From: Wuchereria bancrofti
Lineage: Eukaryota > Nematoda > Chromadorea > Rhabditida > Onchocercidae
Assembly (NCBI GenBank): GCA_005281725.1
Contig: SSBO01000012.1
Coordinates: 21,344,779-21,408,778 of the forward strand
Reading direction: 5' to 3'
Length of the DNA: 64,000 nucleotides
Below are positions 11,901 to 25,600 of this stretch, in pieces. Numbering within the stretch: the first letter of the stretch is position 1; each line of letters begins with the position of its first letter. A program made the translations under genes and the position numbers. The notes beneath the pieces are model-generated. The model did no database searches. It saw only the letters and a list, made by a program, of their open reading frames with translations, and was not told the DNA's origin.

Positions 11901-14203
11901 AGTGCTATGGCAATCCGCATTTTGTAGTATTTTAGTCAATTCTGTATCTAAACGATGTACACTCATTAAGACAGAACCATGCACAGTATACGGTTTGGTA
12001 GCATCCTGTATGTTTTCATCATCTTCATTGATACCTATCGACAATACAATATCCGGATACTCGTTTAACATATCTATCAAGCTATTGGTAGCTCCCAATG
12101 TTCTGAAACAATTAATTTATTGTAATTAAAATTCAAGAAGAAATTTTTCATATCAAAATATTTCGCAAAAACTCGTACTTGCTCCAAGAGGAATAATCCA
12201 TACAGTCGCTGATTCGTGCATTCAGTTCGAAAAGAGCGGAGATGATTGAAAACAGAATTTTTACTAAAACACCAGCACCAAGTTTATGCTGAAAAGTAAT
12301 TAAATTCATGCTCAAAATATGTAATTGAGATTAACTGAAAACCAAAAGTGCGGAAATAAAACGTACAAAAACTTATCAGCAACAAACCTCATCAGCAATT
12401 CTGAATAATTCCTGCAAACTGCGTACATAATGCTTGGGATTGGTCGATTTGCGTCCTCGAGCAGCAATAACTTCTTGCAGTTTATTTATAACGGCCTTTA
12501 AAATTATTAATATTTGCCTATCAAGTTTGAAAAGCGCAAAAATGGTCGAGAAATAAGCTAATTATAAGTCTCACTTCATGATTAATTTCAGTTTTGGGAT
12601 CGAAAAGTTGGCGCATTTTCTCTTCTTTTGTTGGCACAGCAACCCATGTATCATCATTTTCATTTTCTTCAATTTTCTCTTTCGCCTCGCGCTCCTTTTG
12701 TTCTTTTTGTTTCTGTGCTCTTTCCGCTTGACGTTTTTCTTTACCTTCGGTCTCACCACCTTCTTTGAATTCTTTTCTGCAAAACAATCATTTTAATTAT
12801 TGTTTATGAGCATCCAGCTTGTTCATCCAAAAAAAAAAGTACTTCAAGAAGAATTTCCGCAAATCCTCCATTTGTTTCCCCTCAAGATCAAGGTCAGAAT
12901 CACTGTCGGAAGAAACATTTGAGTCAGAACTCCATTCATCTGAATCTCTGAGTTCACTGTGAGGTTTATTTTTCTCCACTTGTTCCTCATTTTCAGGTTC
13001 TTCCTGAAGAAATATTCAAATAATTCCCGAACATTCCAAAAATAAACTGTTTAAGTAAAACACAGAAATGAAAAGTAAAGTGCCATATGTTACTTGTTCA
13101 TCTTCTTCATCTTGGTTATCCGCACTTGAATAGCCCACTGGATCTGGTTCTGCCCTATAAGCATTGACTTCCATTTCCATATCCTAAAACATGGAAAACT
13201 CTAAACCGTCCTTGACGAATTAGGCTTGCTGAACGACATTTTTCAAGTTTTTGATTCTTTTCATACAGAAAACACTTACTTTATTATATTTACGGATTTT
13301 CTGACGCAGTGCAGTGAGACCCTTCGAGTTTGATTTCGACATAGTTTTTCGTGCTTCTTTATCATCCCATTGTTCATTAACAAAATCTTCTAGTTCGACC
13401 AAAATCCGTACATAAAAACGAGGTGTTGACATATTTTGTCGTGTTAATACAACTTTTGTCTTCTCAAATACTTTACACAACTCTTCGAACGCTGAAAAAA
13501 ATTACATCTAAATTATTTACTTCTTAAAAACATCATTGATGTTTCTTCAGCTTCTCTAAGTGCCCCATTCCCTAATCAATTTAATTTTCCTCTTCTGAAA
13601 GAACTAAATCTCAAAAAAAATGTTTGAAAAAATGAGTTTCTAAAATCTATCAAAAAAGTCTAAATAAAAATAAGTAATTTACTCAAAAGTTATATAACGT
13701 TGATCAACAATTAAATTATTACTCATAATTACTTTGGCGTACAGTGTTACACTTGAATTTTAAAAACAACAGTGAGAATTAGAGTTTTAAGTTTTAAGAA
13801 TGTTCCACTCTATTAGTCATACTTGACAGAAGCTTCGACATATCCTTGATGTTCCTTGAATTTTTTGCTTGTTTGATCAGATCTTTCAGTTCTTCAAATT
13901 TTCTATCTTTCTGTGCCTTGACAACACGCTTTTGCCCTTCATCATCACTATCAGATGGATACGCAAAGGCGGCTCTATAAATGGATTTATTAATCAAACA
14001 GAGATGTATACTTATTATCGAACTGATCAACTTTTAAAACTGAATCGAACAGATTGACTCCAGAGGCAATTCAATGGGAATGAAAAGCAAAATCATATAG
14101 AAACAAACTGTGGTCTCTTGATCGGCACATATGGCTCCTCGTCGCTACTCTCAGAACCCGACGAATCCGAACTTGACACTGCTCCTTTGAAAAATTTTGA
14201 CAT
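8965..14203 (-). CDS. EIF3C: Eukaryotic translation initiation factor 3 subunit C
   Basis: Core subunit of the eIF3 complex, which scaffolds the 43S preinitiation complex and binds eIF1 and eIF5. Complete, 902 aa (human 913). Eighteen exons in phase: 14109-14203, 13823-13974, 13280-13491, 13094-13183, 12843-13003, 12575-12776, 12388-12495, 12179-12288, 11887-12102, 11379-11517, 10903-11130, 10570-10734, 10289-10474, 10069-10200, 9777-9952, 9416-9563, 9230-9343, 8965-9039. The N-terminus is acidic and Ser-rich ([20 protein letters not shown]), then [32 protein letters not shown] and [10 protein letters not shown], then a long Asp/Glu/Lys tract. The C-terminal half has [44 protein letters not shown] and the PCI domain ([33 protein letters not shown]). 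The tail is Arg/Gln-rich. The start follows a CTAATAG acceptor by six bases. One intron uses a GC donor (11377-11378). Confidence 0.98.
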
Positions 14204-15901
14204 TTTCTCCTATTAGAACTAAAAACAATGCAAATATATTCCATAATTCTTCAAAACATTTTCACAGTTTAATGGCTTCAGTTCATAATTTCCCTTTTAA
14301 AAGAATCTCACTCACTCTTCCCTACCCCTTCCCTCTCAACCCCGCAAATCCCTAAACCCCAAAACTTACCCGCCATCTTCTAAAACCACTACTATCCTTC
14401 CTTCTCAAAGAAACTGAACACCAGTGGCCCATGGGACGAAAACTGACCACTGTGCAACACACTCGTCCCACTTCCATAATAAGATCGGTCATTAACCACA
14501 AATTAGCTTCCATATGACTTTTTGATGTGTTCAGAGGAAGGTATGAGATATGTTCTATCAATTTAATCAAATGCTAAGTATATTTTAACAAATTCTACAT
14601 TCCATCAAAGTAAACCAACGATAGAATCGAAGAAATCAATGTTAGCCACTTAAAAGCTCGTTGACAATATTTATTCGATTCATATTGTTGTATGAAAAAG
14701 TATCATTTGAATATATGCCAAATATATCTCATTGATTCACTTCTAACTGATAACTTAGAGTGGTATTTACACAACTGAAATAGACACAAATGAAGAGAGA
14801 ATTATTCTTATCACTCTTATCAACTTATCATTTTCATTGCTTTTATTAATTTTACTTCAGTGAATATCGATTATTTTAACTGTTGGTTATTTTGAAATTT
14901 AATTTCTAACTATTAATTATTTTGAAATTTAATTTTCTGGCTTCCAAATATAAAAGCATAGGATTTGAAAAAATTACGAATTAATGAGACAATCCTTAAT
15001 TAATGCATCAAAATCTTGATTATTTGTTTGCATATCGTTCTGATATATTTCGGTATGTTTAACTTTCAAACAGTTATCTTTCTATGATTATTTTTTTTTT
15101 ATCATCAAAAATTGTTATCAACGTTTTGCTATCAGTTTATAGTTCAATCATTCAAGAATTCTATTTTATTATTTTATTTCATTTTATACATTTTATTTCA
15201 ATTGTTAATCATCGACATATTGGTGTTGTAATAAATATCTTATTTTTGCTTTCTGGATTGATATTGTGTAATCGAAATGAAATGATAAAAGAAAAGAGTG
15301 GCCGTTCCGATCACATTGTTCAAATATCTTTTCATTCCATTCTGTCAACATTCTGTCATTGTCCATATCAACAATTTATTTATCCGTTTGTTCACCTTTT
15401 TTTTAGTATTATTGTACATTTTCATTAATTAGTTGAGCAATATTTTTATAGTTTAATAAAATTTCAAAATTTAAATTTTTGATTTTAAATTTGAAAGAAT
15501 TCCATTCTAGCATAAATGTTATAAATAAAATATCTTTTTAACTTTAGCAAACTTGAAATGCTGATGTTTTATCAACACCAAAAATAGTCTAGGCTGTTTC
15601 AAAACTTTTTGAAAGTGAATGGTTAATTGATGAATTAATGATTTATTAGCGCCAATTACTTTTTCAAAAAATTTCCAAAAATTTTTATAATGAAAATTAT
15701 TAAACAGTAAAGGATTTTCCCATTCTTTGTGTCAGAAAATGAAGTATTAAAATTACGACCAAATAATAATAATAATAAAGAATTAGTTAAAGCAGGAAAA
15801 TCAGAAAAGTTTTTCTGTCAACAATGTTTGTTAATATGAAAGTTTTATTTTTGATAAATACTGGATATTGTATCTAATTTAGGAAGGAATCTGAATGTAT
15901 A
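14204..15901. other. Intergenic region between divergent eIF3c and DUF229 genes
   Basis: Holds the C-run tract at 14320-14371, then very AT-rich sequence. Open frames at 14352-14570 (-) and 15084-15428 (+) have low-complexity or antisense-like composition and no family motif; I do not call them genes. Confidence 0.6.
14320..14371 (-). promoter_or_regulatory. G-quadruplex candidate upstream of eIF3c
   Basis: Seven G-runs of three or four on the eIF3c sense strand (C-runs at 14320-14322, 14325-14328, 14331-14333, 14340-14343, 14350-14352, 14357-14360, 14369-14371), with loops of 2-8 bases. It begins 117 bases upstream of the eIF3c start codon, in promoter or outron sequence. Confidence 0.7.
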
Positions 15902-18900
15902 ATGTTTCGTTGGAAGAAGTATTTGACTTTGAAAAAATATTTGATTGTAAGTTTGCTTGTGTTTATTCTTTCCTTATCACAGTTATCATCTCTGATAACA
16001 GGAATGAGTTAATTATGGTGACAAAGGATTTTAAGATGTTTACAAATAATTAAAATTAAAAGGTTTCACTGCTTCAAAATTGATTTAAGAAAATAGATTA
16101 GTAAAATTAGTATACACCACATTAGATGTTACTTCATTAAACAAAATTACGATACATCTTGTGATATCTTAATTCATTATGCTTTTTCATAATTATGAAT
16201 TTGTCTTATCTTAATTTTATCTTAATCTTTCCCCTGAAAATAGTTAATAGAAGCCAAAAATTGTATGTAAATCGCTCATTATAATTTTAAACTATTGATA
16301 ATCAATCCTTTGCATAGTTTTTTTTTTTAATTTTTAGTTGTTCATTGTTAATATCAGTTGCGTTTTATACTTATTGCGTTTCTCCATGTATCACCGAATA
16401 TATCAATGTGATCCGTTTACGATCGTCTCAACAAATTTTTCCGGTTTGAACTATAAATAATTCAATAAAATAGCGCATTTTTTATTGAATTATCTCGCTT
16501 GAATTGCTCGCTTTTTTTTTGAAACAGTCAATAATGCGAATAACATATAACATTCGATGTTCTCTTTTTTTTTTTTTTTTTTTTAAATCCTTTTCGATAA
16601 GTATCATCAATAAGATCTAAAAAAAAGAAAGAAAGAACTCACTTGTAAATATTTCTACTTTTCTTTCACTATTGAGCGTTTTTTTTTTTAATTCTTTCTG
16701 TTTTTCAGATAATTCGTTTAACGAAACTTTATTACTGGAAAATACTTGTAAATTTCCAATTATTGAACCAAATGAACCGAATTTGGATGGTTATATTGAG
16801 CATTACAGGTTACATTGGAAGATTTTCCGATTTCAATTAGTTTCAATAAATGATTTCAATTTTATTTATTGTTATTGCTCTAGTAAAATATACTATGTCA
16901 AATTTGATTGAAAATAATTGGAATTTTTTATAATTCATAGAAGAGCTCACAACACTTGAATAGAACTATATAATATGACGGATATTCGATGTGGATATGT
17001 TTTATTGACAAATCTTTAAATTGCGGATTGGTAAATCGGGTCAACGAGAAATATGCTCCCCAGTTGTCGAATTTTTCTTATCAAAAATATGATGTGAGAA
17101 TGTGGTATCAATGTGACACAATCTGAAAATGGGTCAGGCAAAAACAATAGAAAAACATAAAAACTGAAAGAGAATGAATAAATAATGTACGAAAAAGCAA
17201 AAGTGTAATATCTATATGCTTCCAGGCTTATGGAATGTTCATTTATAAAGTTAATATTTATTTGTTGTATTCATTAACTTTGAATTATTAATCAACATTG
17301 TCCTGTGATAACGACAATAATTATTAATAATATCGATTAATAAATTAATCAAATCAACTATTAATTAACCATTAAATAATACTAATTAATTAATAATAAA
17401 AAATGAATAGCATCAGGTAATATTATTTTAAAAAAAAAGTAAGAATTGAACTTATAATCTCTAATCGAATTTACAGTCTCGAATTTTTATCTATCCAATC
17501 TTGTAGATCCATCCATTGCAACAGCAAAATGTCAAATATGGCTTCTATCGACGATGGATATTTGATTGTCCATGGTGAATTGGAACTTTGGAAGCAAGCT
17601 CGAGTTCCCAAATATAAGTACAATGTTTCCTTTTAAAAAAAAGAACACTGATTTTAGAATCGTTCAATGCTCATCTCTTTACTTTCATTTCATTGCTATG
17701 GTTTACTTTAAAGGAAACTGAAATTCACCATAATAATAATTTATTTTTTGACCTAAAATAGTCTGAAATAACATTTTAGATGCTATTATCAAGGTCTCAG
17801 TGGTGGGTTATATCCAAATATTAGTTGGTATCAGCTAATTGGTGATCCCATCGAGGTAATTTGCGAATATTTTATACAGTAATTTCAAATATAAAAAGTC
17901 TCTCGCATTTAACTATTTCCTTTACATCGTATAAATCTTAAATTTTTTGACATTTATGAATCTAAAATATTGTCAATCTTTCCAAAAAAAAAGTAATCTT
18001 TACCAATTTGGTTTATCAAAAAAAAAAAAAATTTTCAAAAGTTTAATCGAATAATTGATTAAAATATTATCATTGTGACTAATTAACTTACCAATTTCAA
18101 ATCTTTGTTATTTGTAATAGCAAATTTTTCAAATCTTTTAGATAGCATCGAGTAAGCGACTTCGTATTCCATACGATCAGTTTATTGTACGATGTTACAA
18201 TAAAACAGTACTTGGCAAAATTGGCAATAAGCCATTTTATAACGAATCTATGTTTTACGAACGAGCTTTTGTAACATTTTCCAAAATGGATGATATGGTT
18301 GGTTGATTGATTTGATACAGGAAAAATTTACATTTTTAATTTAATTAATTTTGTTACATTTTAATATACTTATTTTGACGAAAATATATGCAGAAAATTC
18401 TATTGAATTACTCAAACATTTCTTTTAGCTCAAGGAGAAGTTGAAATTCAAACGAGCAGATCCAGTAAGTTTCTTGGAATTATTATTTTTTTTTTCTCAA
18501 AATGTTGAATTTTTGAATCACTGACAAATCTAAAATATTTTTATATTTCAATAATCAATTATATTTCATTATATCTCACAAAAATATCACATTATCTTTT
18601 TTTTATTTTTTAGGAAAAGCCATCGCTTAGTATTCTCGTATTAGATTCAGTATCGAGAAATCAGTTTCTGCGACATATGCATAAAACTGTTGCATACATG
18701 AAACAACTTGGTTTCATCATTTTAGAAGGTTTCACATAATTATAAAAAGCCTATAAGTAGCTTTAACAGTTAGGATGAAAATTTAATTTATGAGTGGAAT
18801 TGAATATATACTGCATAACACTGATCTAAACTTTCTGACATTCATGAATTTAAAGTATTATCAATCTTTCTAGAAATAATCTTTGCCATTTAGTTTACCA

Positions 18901-21900
18901 AGAAAAAAAAAGACGAAAAACATCGAAAATTTAATCTGTAACCAATTGAAATATCAAATATCCTTATTTGTGGAATTGAAAAGTTATTTATTGATGATTC
19001 CGGATGATGGTTAATTAAGTTGTTTCACTATTAAAATCAGGAAAGTATTAGAATAGTACATCTTCCTGTTCTATAGATTTTTGACTGTTACAGTAGAACT
19101 TTTCCAGAAATTAAAAAAAAAATCTCGAATGATAGTTTAGGGTACACAAAAGTGGGTGATAATTCTGCTGTGAATTTGTTACCGATATTAGCTGGCAAAT
19201 CAATATTACCACAAATTGGTGGCAATGGTGATGAGATTTTACCACTAGATGAAATAGTTTCCTTGGAAGATATTGATTTTTTATGGAAAATGATGGAAGG
19301 TATTTTTTGTTTACGGAGTATTTCTCTCATTATTTTTTTATTTGTTTAATTATTTCGATAATAGTAATATAAAAATGGTTGAATAACTTGTAGACATGCT
19401 GAAGTTTACATTAACTTTTACATGTGTCACTACGACTACTGTAAAATATCCTACAGTAAGACGTGCAAAAAGAATACTGTAAAATCCCTTACAGTAAGAT
19501 GTGAAATGTGAAATATGCATATCGAATATAAAATTAAATTTGAAGAGAGAAAATGTCTAACTATGATAAATGATGATATCGGTAGTGTATCTCGCGGACT
19601 ATTCTACTATCCAAAGGAGAAATTCCAGGGATATAAAGCGCCACCAGCGCATTTCTACTTTCGACCTTTTCACCTATTCAATACTCGTCATAATGTAATC
19701 CCTGCTGGTGGTCAGTGTTTACGAACCGGAGAGGTACTTTTTATATTTGTATCTTTTTCCCATGAAAAGATCTTTTTATATTTGATTACAGAATAAATAT
19801 TCATTTTAGTCAATAATTAATTTTCACTAATACTAATATAATGAATGATTAAATTTGAAATCATTTTTCGAGATTTGCGCTGAAGCCTATTTGGACATAT
19901 GGGAAACATTTGCGACCAAATTCAAAGATTTATGTCACTTTTCATTCAATTTTATTACTGCTCTAACGCATAATAATCCGAATTATATTGAAGTAATCGA
20001 TGAGCGATTGTCGTAAGTCATACGTTGTATGAATGAAATTTTGTTTTTTTATCAATTATTTATTTCAATATTTTGATACGAAATAAAAGAGTTCTTCAAC
20101 TAAGTTTAGTTCTATAATATTATCCCATAAAATCATTCCTTCACCAGTACAAATCATTTTTCAAATTTCAACCACTTCAATGATTGAAGTATACATATCC
20201 TTCAGAACATCCTTGCAACGTTTACACGACAGTGGTGTGCTCAATTCCACTGCACTGGTTATTATGGGAGATCACGGGAATCGGATTGGTTCAATTCAGC
20301 GAACTTATATTGGTCGCATCGAAGAACGAGCACCACTATTCAGTATCAGATTACCGGATGCTTTTACTTACAAATATCAAGAAGAAACAAGAAATTTGAA
20401 GATGAATATAAAAAGGTTTGAAAGTTTAGTTCAAACTTTACTTTTGTTTCTAAAGTCTAATTTTATTAATCAAATCTCTACACTTTCATATGAATTTATT
20501 TCTTGCTAAAATCTATCTAGTTGAAACATTTTGCAAATATCTGAAAGATGCAGAAGCTTTTGTTTCTTAATAATCTACTATCTTTGATCAGTTTTGTCTT
20601 TTTAGCTTTTTAATTTATTGTTGGAATTTTTTAGCTTTTTAATTATTGGAATGACAAAGAGTTTTTAAGCTTTTTTTTATTATTTGTTTGGTGTGTTCTT
20701 ATTTTTTATTTTTTTTAATTCTTGTTGCTTTATGGTAAGTAGGTTTATGTTTGTGGCTTTAGGGGTTTTTTTAGTTTTATTTTTACTGATAATTTTGAGG
20801 TTTGTTTGTTTGTTTTTTTATTATTATTAGTTTCTTTTAAGGAATTTCCAATTTTTTTTAGAAGTGATCAAGATTAGTTAGTGTCATTAATACTTTACAA
20901 TCAGTAGCAGAAGGATTTCAAATAAAAGTTCACGATTGAAAACAATTACATAGCACAGTTTTGCTCGTTAAGTATCTTTAAAATTTAGATTAACGAGTAA
21001 CTTTGATATTCACCAAACGCTGAAGGATATCTCAAGAGCAGAATTTCGACGAAATCGATCCTACTATGACCGAAAAGGCAATTTCTATTCCAAAATTAGA
21101 AAGATGCTGAATAAATTCAATTCCTTCATAAACAATTTGTACTAGTCCTGATACTGATAAAGTTGTGATATATTAGTGATAATAATGAAGGAAAAAGCTT
21201 TTTGAAAGAGAAAAATGCTTGAGTCTTTCTCCCTTAAGCTTTTCTATTTTTTTAATCTAATTTTGAGAATGCACTAAAAGTACATTTTATGAATAAAATT
21301 GATTTTACAGAAAAAGTTTGTCACTATTTATTGATTTGATTTTAAAAAGATGAATGCTTAGGTAGAGGTATTAGTTTAATGGATGAAGTAGTAAACAAGG
21401 ATCGAACTTGCGAGGATGCTGGTATTCCGCAAAATTTTTGCTTATGTATGGAACGAAGAAATTTGCGTAGATTAAACAGGTAACTTTTATTAATTTAATA
21501 TTTCAAAATATTCTTTTATTTTTTGTTTCCACAATTTTCATTTATTATGCTGATTAATAGAATTATGCTATAGCAAAAATTGAAATCTTCCAAAGTGTTA
21601 CAAAAATGTTTTCTTTGCTTTAAAAAAAATTTTTAAATCTTTTATTATGAATTATTATTAATTGATTGACTATTTTGTTAATTAATTAATTGATATTCTA
21701 CGATGATATAAGAAAGTTATTTAATAAGTAATAAAAAGTTTTATTATTAGTCGTATTTGATCATTACTTCTTCTCCTTCTTCTTTTGCAGTACCTCAACA
21801 GAATTTAAGAATTTGACAGAGTTAGCAAGGAATATTATTGCAAAAAGTGATTGCTTTGATGTTAAACATCTGCAAATAGTTTCGGAAAGAATTGATGTAT

Positions 21901-22645
21901 ATGCAATTAATCAAATGGTCAGACAAGGATTACGCAATCAAACTGAGTGAATTTTTCTTCATTCTTTTCTTTTTTTTCTGTTTTTTTTTTTTTTTGTTTT
22001 TGTTTTTTTTTTTCTTGGCTAAAATGATTGGTTGGAAAATGAATGTTTAATGTTTTTTAACATATGAATCATAGCAGTAATAAGCAATAGCTTATTCTAT
22101 AGAAAACATTTAGATATATAATAAAGGATGTATATTTTCAATTTGCATTTACTTTTCAAAATTATTTGAACTTTACTTAGCTGGCCAAAAATTCGATGGC
22201 GGCAAGAAGAATTGGAAATAATTTATTTTGAAATAAATGTTACGGTGCCTATTTTAACTCAGAATTCAATAAATCGCAGGTTTGTATTACTTTTAGGTAA
22301 TTTTAATTCATTATCAAAAATTCATTTTACACTTTCTTTTTTAACGCTAACAGTCTTTTTTTTTTTTCAAAAATATACGCAAAATAAAACTTTGATGAAT
22401 TTGAAATACGCAGAGGTATTTATAGATGAATTCTGGATTTTTATAATCAGAAAATCTGAAATGATTGATACAATGATTATTTATTGTTGATTAGCAAGTT
22501 TCCTTACAGGATATCTATATTATTTCGTGTAAAACACTATGTAAGAGCGGGTGAATATGCACTAGTTGGTGACCCGTATGTTTATCACGATGACTTCGGT
22601 TGTGCTACCAAAAAGTTGGATGCATTTTGTTCGCATTGTATTTGA
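15902..22645 (+). CDS. DUF229 family membrane-anchored protein (alkaline-phosphatase-like fold)
   Basis: Nematode-expanded family of secreted or type II membrane proteins related to sulfatases and phosphatases; substrate unknown. Sixteen exons: 15902-16007, 16709-16808, 17477-17617, 17780-17855, 18142-18297, 18429-18464, 18614-18728, 19141-19299, 19546-19733, 19873-20012, 20206-20415, 20989-about 21077, 21362-21479, 21791-21946, 22181-22279, 22510-22645; about 674 aa. The N-terminus is a signal anchor ([20 protein letters not shown]). Markers: [47 protein letters not shown] with the nucleophile-region Ser/Asp, [20 protein letters not shown], then [11 protein letters not shown] carrying metal-ligand Asp/His, [26 protein letters not shown] and [15 protein letters not shown]. 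The C-terminal domain has several Cys and ends in FCSHCI. Exon 9 uses a weak ATTTGAAG acceptor, and the exon 12 donor is uncertain (best fit is GC). The gene lies beside two glycosyltransferase genes, another secretory-route pair. Confidence 0.88.
19437..19503 (+). repeat. Two tandem copies of a small inverted repeat
   Basis: TACTGTA and TACAGTA frame an 8-base spacer at 19437-19458 and a closely similar unit recurs from 19475; the two 29-base units match at most positions. They sit in the DUF229 intron just before the weak exon 9 acceptor. Confidence 0.7.
20590..20860 (+). repeat. T/G-rich low-complexity tract with internal duplication
   Basis: Intron between DUF229 exons 11 and 12. The plus strand is almost devoid of C, and the motif TTTTTAGCTTTTTAATT occurs twice about 30 bases apart (near 20600 and 20629). 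It looks like simple-sequence expansion. Confidence 0.6.
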
Positions 22646-25600
22646 TATGAAATATTGACCTTTAGAGATCAATTTGCTTGTTAATATTATTATATAATAA
22701 TATCATTATTTATTTATTAATTTCAATGTTTGTTCACTTCATTTCTTCAAGACACAATTTCTCACCTCATTAGATTAATACTGGTAATAACGTAAACTGA
22801 TGTCAATGTTACTTACGTTTGGTGTGTTCGTTTCATCTTATTTATGACGCATTAGACTTACTTTGAATTTTAATAAGTCATTTAGGATTATTTTCTAGCA
22901 CCGTTCACTTCCGTTATTGTTTGTCATTTATTGAAATGACAGCTTTAATATGACGTGTAATTCACGTTTTTCTTTCGGGTGAATTATCTATCAGTGTGTT
23001 GTTTACTTTAGTAAAATTACTCCAAACTTTCTCTCTTCATACTCTCAATTTAAATTTCAATTTTTTGACAGATTATATTTCATATAGTCTCGAAGTAATT
23101 TTTTCGTAGCATAACATGCACATTGCAAGCACATCCCGTTGATTACATTATCTTTGCCGAAGATAACCTTTCAAATTCCCTCCGTTGACTTTTACATACT
23201 TTGACCTTTACAATTTACTGCAAAACACATTTGACGAGATTCATTCACTGCTATTATCGATCACTTTTACATAGTGAGGTCACAAAAGCAATTGTCATTA
23301 AATAGATGCGAAAGTCCCATCATTTTATTTTACATTTCCTTAAATAATCGATATTATAAATCAATCAATAGAGGATTTTTTTTGGACCATTACAATAAAG
23401 AAAGAAATTTTGAAAAAAAATTTTTCTTTTGCTAGGCCTATTTTTAAGCATAACTTTGCTAATGATGAATAATTTCTCTGTGTTTTTTCAATCATTTTTC
23501 CATCGAGAATTGAAGCTATTTTTTAAAACTTTAAAAGTTTTACACTTTTCATCGACTTGTTTTTCAAATTCTTTCGTATCTGACCACATACAGTGCGCTC
23601 TTGTTTTCGTTGAAATATTTTGATCAGACTGTTATCACTTTGAATTTTAAATTTGTTGCTTACACTTTGCATCATTCTCTTTCACATCCGATTGAACTTC
23701 TACGTGTCATTTTCAAGCAATCTTCCAAATGCTTACATCTCTACTATTCTCTGATAACTTGTCACAACTTGTCACCTGTTTGTGAAAAAAAAAAATTGTC
23801 ATTTACTTTTGGCTATGTTGCAATTCGTCTGCAAGGATATTTGCAAAGATCTTAAGCATCATCTTATCCCGTGGACTTTTGTCTGAAGAAGTTTGAAATT
23901 AATTATTAAGATTAAGTTTCATCTAATCAGATGTTGCAGAAACGATCGGCTTGTGCATCCGGCATTTCTGCATGCAATCCGGAAAACTTGCACTGAGCAA
24001 TTTGTATCAAAAATTTGTCAGCAATTTCTTCTTAGTATTAGTACGGTTGAATTCAGAAAGTAACACATTCAATTTTATAAGTGGGAATTTTTATCTTCGG
24101 ATAATATGAGCTGATCAAAAACAAAAGGAAAGTAAACATTTCTTTCTCTGTTTCCTTTTTAGGAACAGGATTTAGTTGTTTGATTTCTTATTTAAGTGAA
24201 AAAATTTCTAGAGCAAATTTTAACAAAATTAAATCATCATAAAACTGAAATTCAGCAAAATGCTTCAATTATTTAAATATTTAAATGACATTTCAAAAAC
24301 AATGAGAATAATCCATTTGACTATAACATTAACAACATTTGTTTCAAATAGCTTTGTTTAAATGCATCAAATAAATTTTATGAAGTTTTAGAATTTCTTT
24401 CTTCTGCTTCAAAAAAAAGTTCACTGTTCCTTTAAAAATTATTTTCATACATTGCTTCTTTGAAATAAATGCTCCTTAAACCATTAACTTGTTAATTAAA
24501 TCCTATTAATTATTTTCACTTTGTTAAAATTTTAAAATTGAACTGTATCACTGTTATATATCAGTTATCATTTCTGAATGATAGACTATAGTGTTAGTTA
24601 CAAATGATTACTTAACAAGTTGACTTACACTGTAAGTAAAATGAAATCTTTTTCAGTTAATAAATATTTTTTCCTTAATGTATATCGCTAGATAATGGCA
24701 GGAATGTCATATAAATGTCAAATTTAGGAATTTATTTTGTTGATGCAAAAATTTATTTTAATCATAGTTGGATTGAAAGATATTAAATGATTAAAAGTGT
24801 CATATTCTGGATAAAAATTTCCTTTTGATTAGCTTAATTTAATTGTAGCTAACTTCATTCTTTCAAATAAAACTTTAACACAATTCGATTAATATTATTT
24901 ATTCTACTAATTAATTAATTAATTAATTAATTTCATTTGGTTCGTTACCTTCATATCAATCGGTTTTAGTGCCATTCGTGTAACGTATAATTTTTTACTT
25001 TCAGGCAGTTAATAGATAATTTAACATATTACTGGACTCAATTACTACTTGATTGAAAAATAGCCTAGAAATCCCAGCTACTATAGACATTTTTTTGTTT
25101 TCTTAAGTGATAATCTTATTGTTTGAATTGAACAATTAAAATTTTCTCTCAATCTATTCGTTTATTTTTGCAATTAATCACAGCAATTAATTTCACTCAT
25201 ATAACACTCAATGAATTAATTATTTCTGTTATCAATGCATATTGTCCCATTCTTTTAATGTTACTATTAATTCAAACTTGAATAAATTAAATAGATTTTG
25301 AAAATAACTTTAAAAATGATACTTGAATTGGTTCAATTTTTTAAAAAATTTGTAAGGAGTAAGCATAGCCATTGAAGAAATACATTGAAGAAGAAAACTT
25401 ATGACCTTTGCTCTGTTCTCTTCATATTGCCACCGATTTATCTCTTGCATAATTATCTATTTTACTACTTCAATTTTTAAGGGATAGGATAATCTTATTG
25501 AATTGTTAATGTCTGGTCATTTCACCTTTCTTTTCTTGCCTTTAACCTTTTATTCACTTCTACAAATGACTTTTTTCCTTTCAAGTATATTTGTCAACTA

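Noticed and set aside
15084..15428. 114-codon plus-strand frame rich in Ile, Phe and Ser
   Set aside because: Low-complexity product of AT-rich DNA; no family features and no exon partners.
23429..23855. Overlapping plus-strand frames
   Set aside because: Phe/Leu/Ser-rich composition artefacts without conserved motifs.
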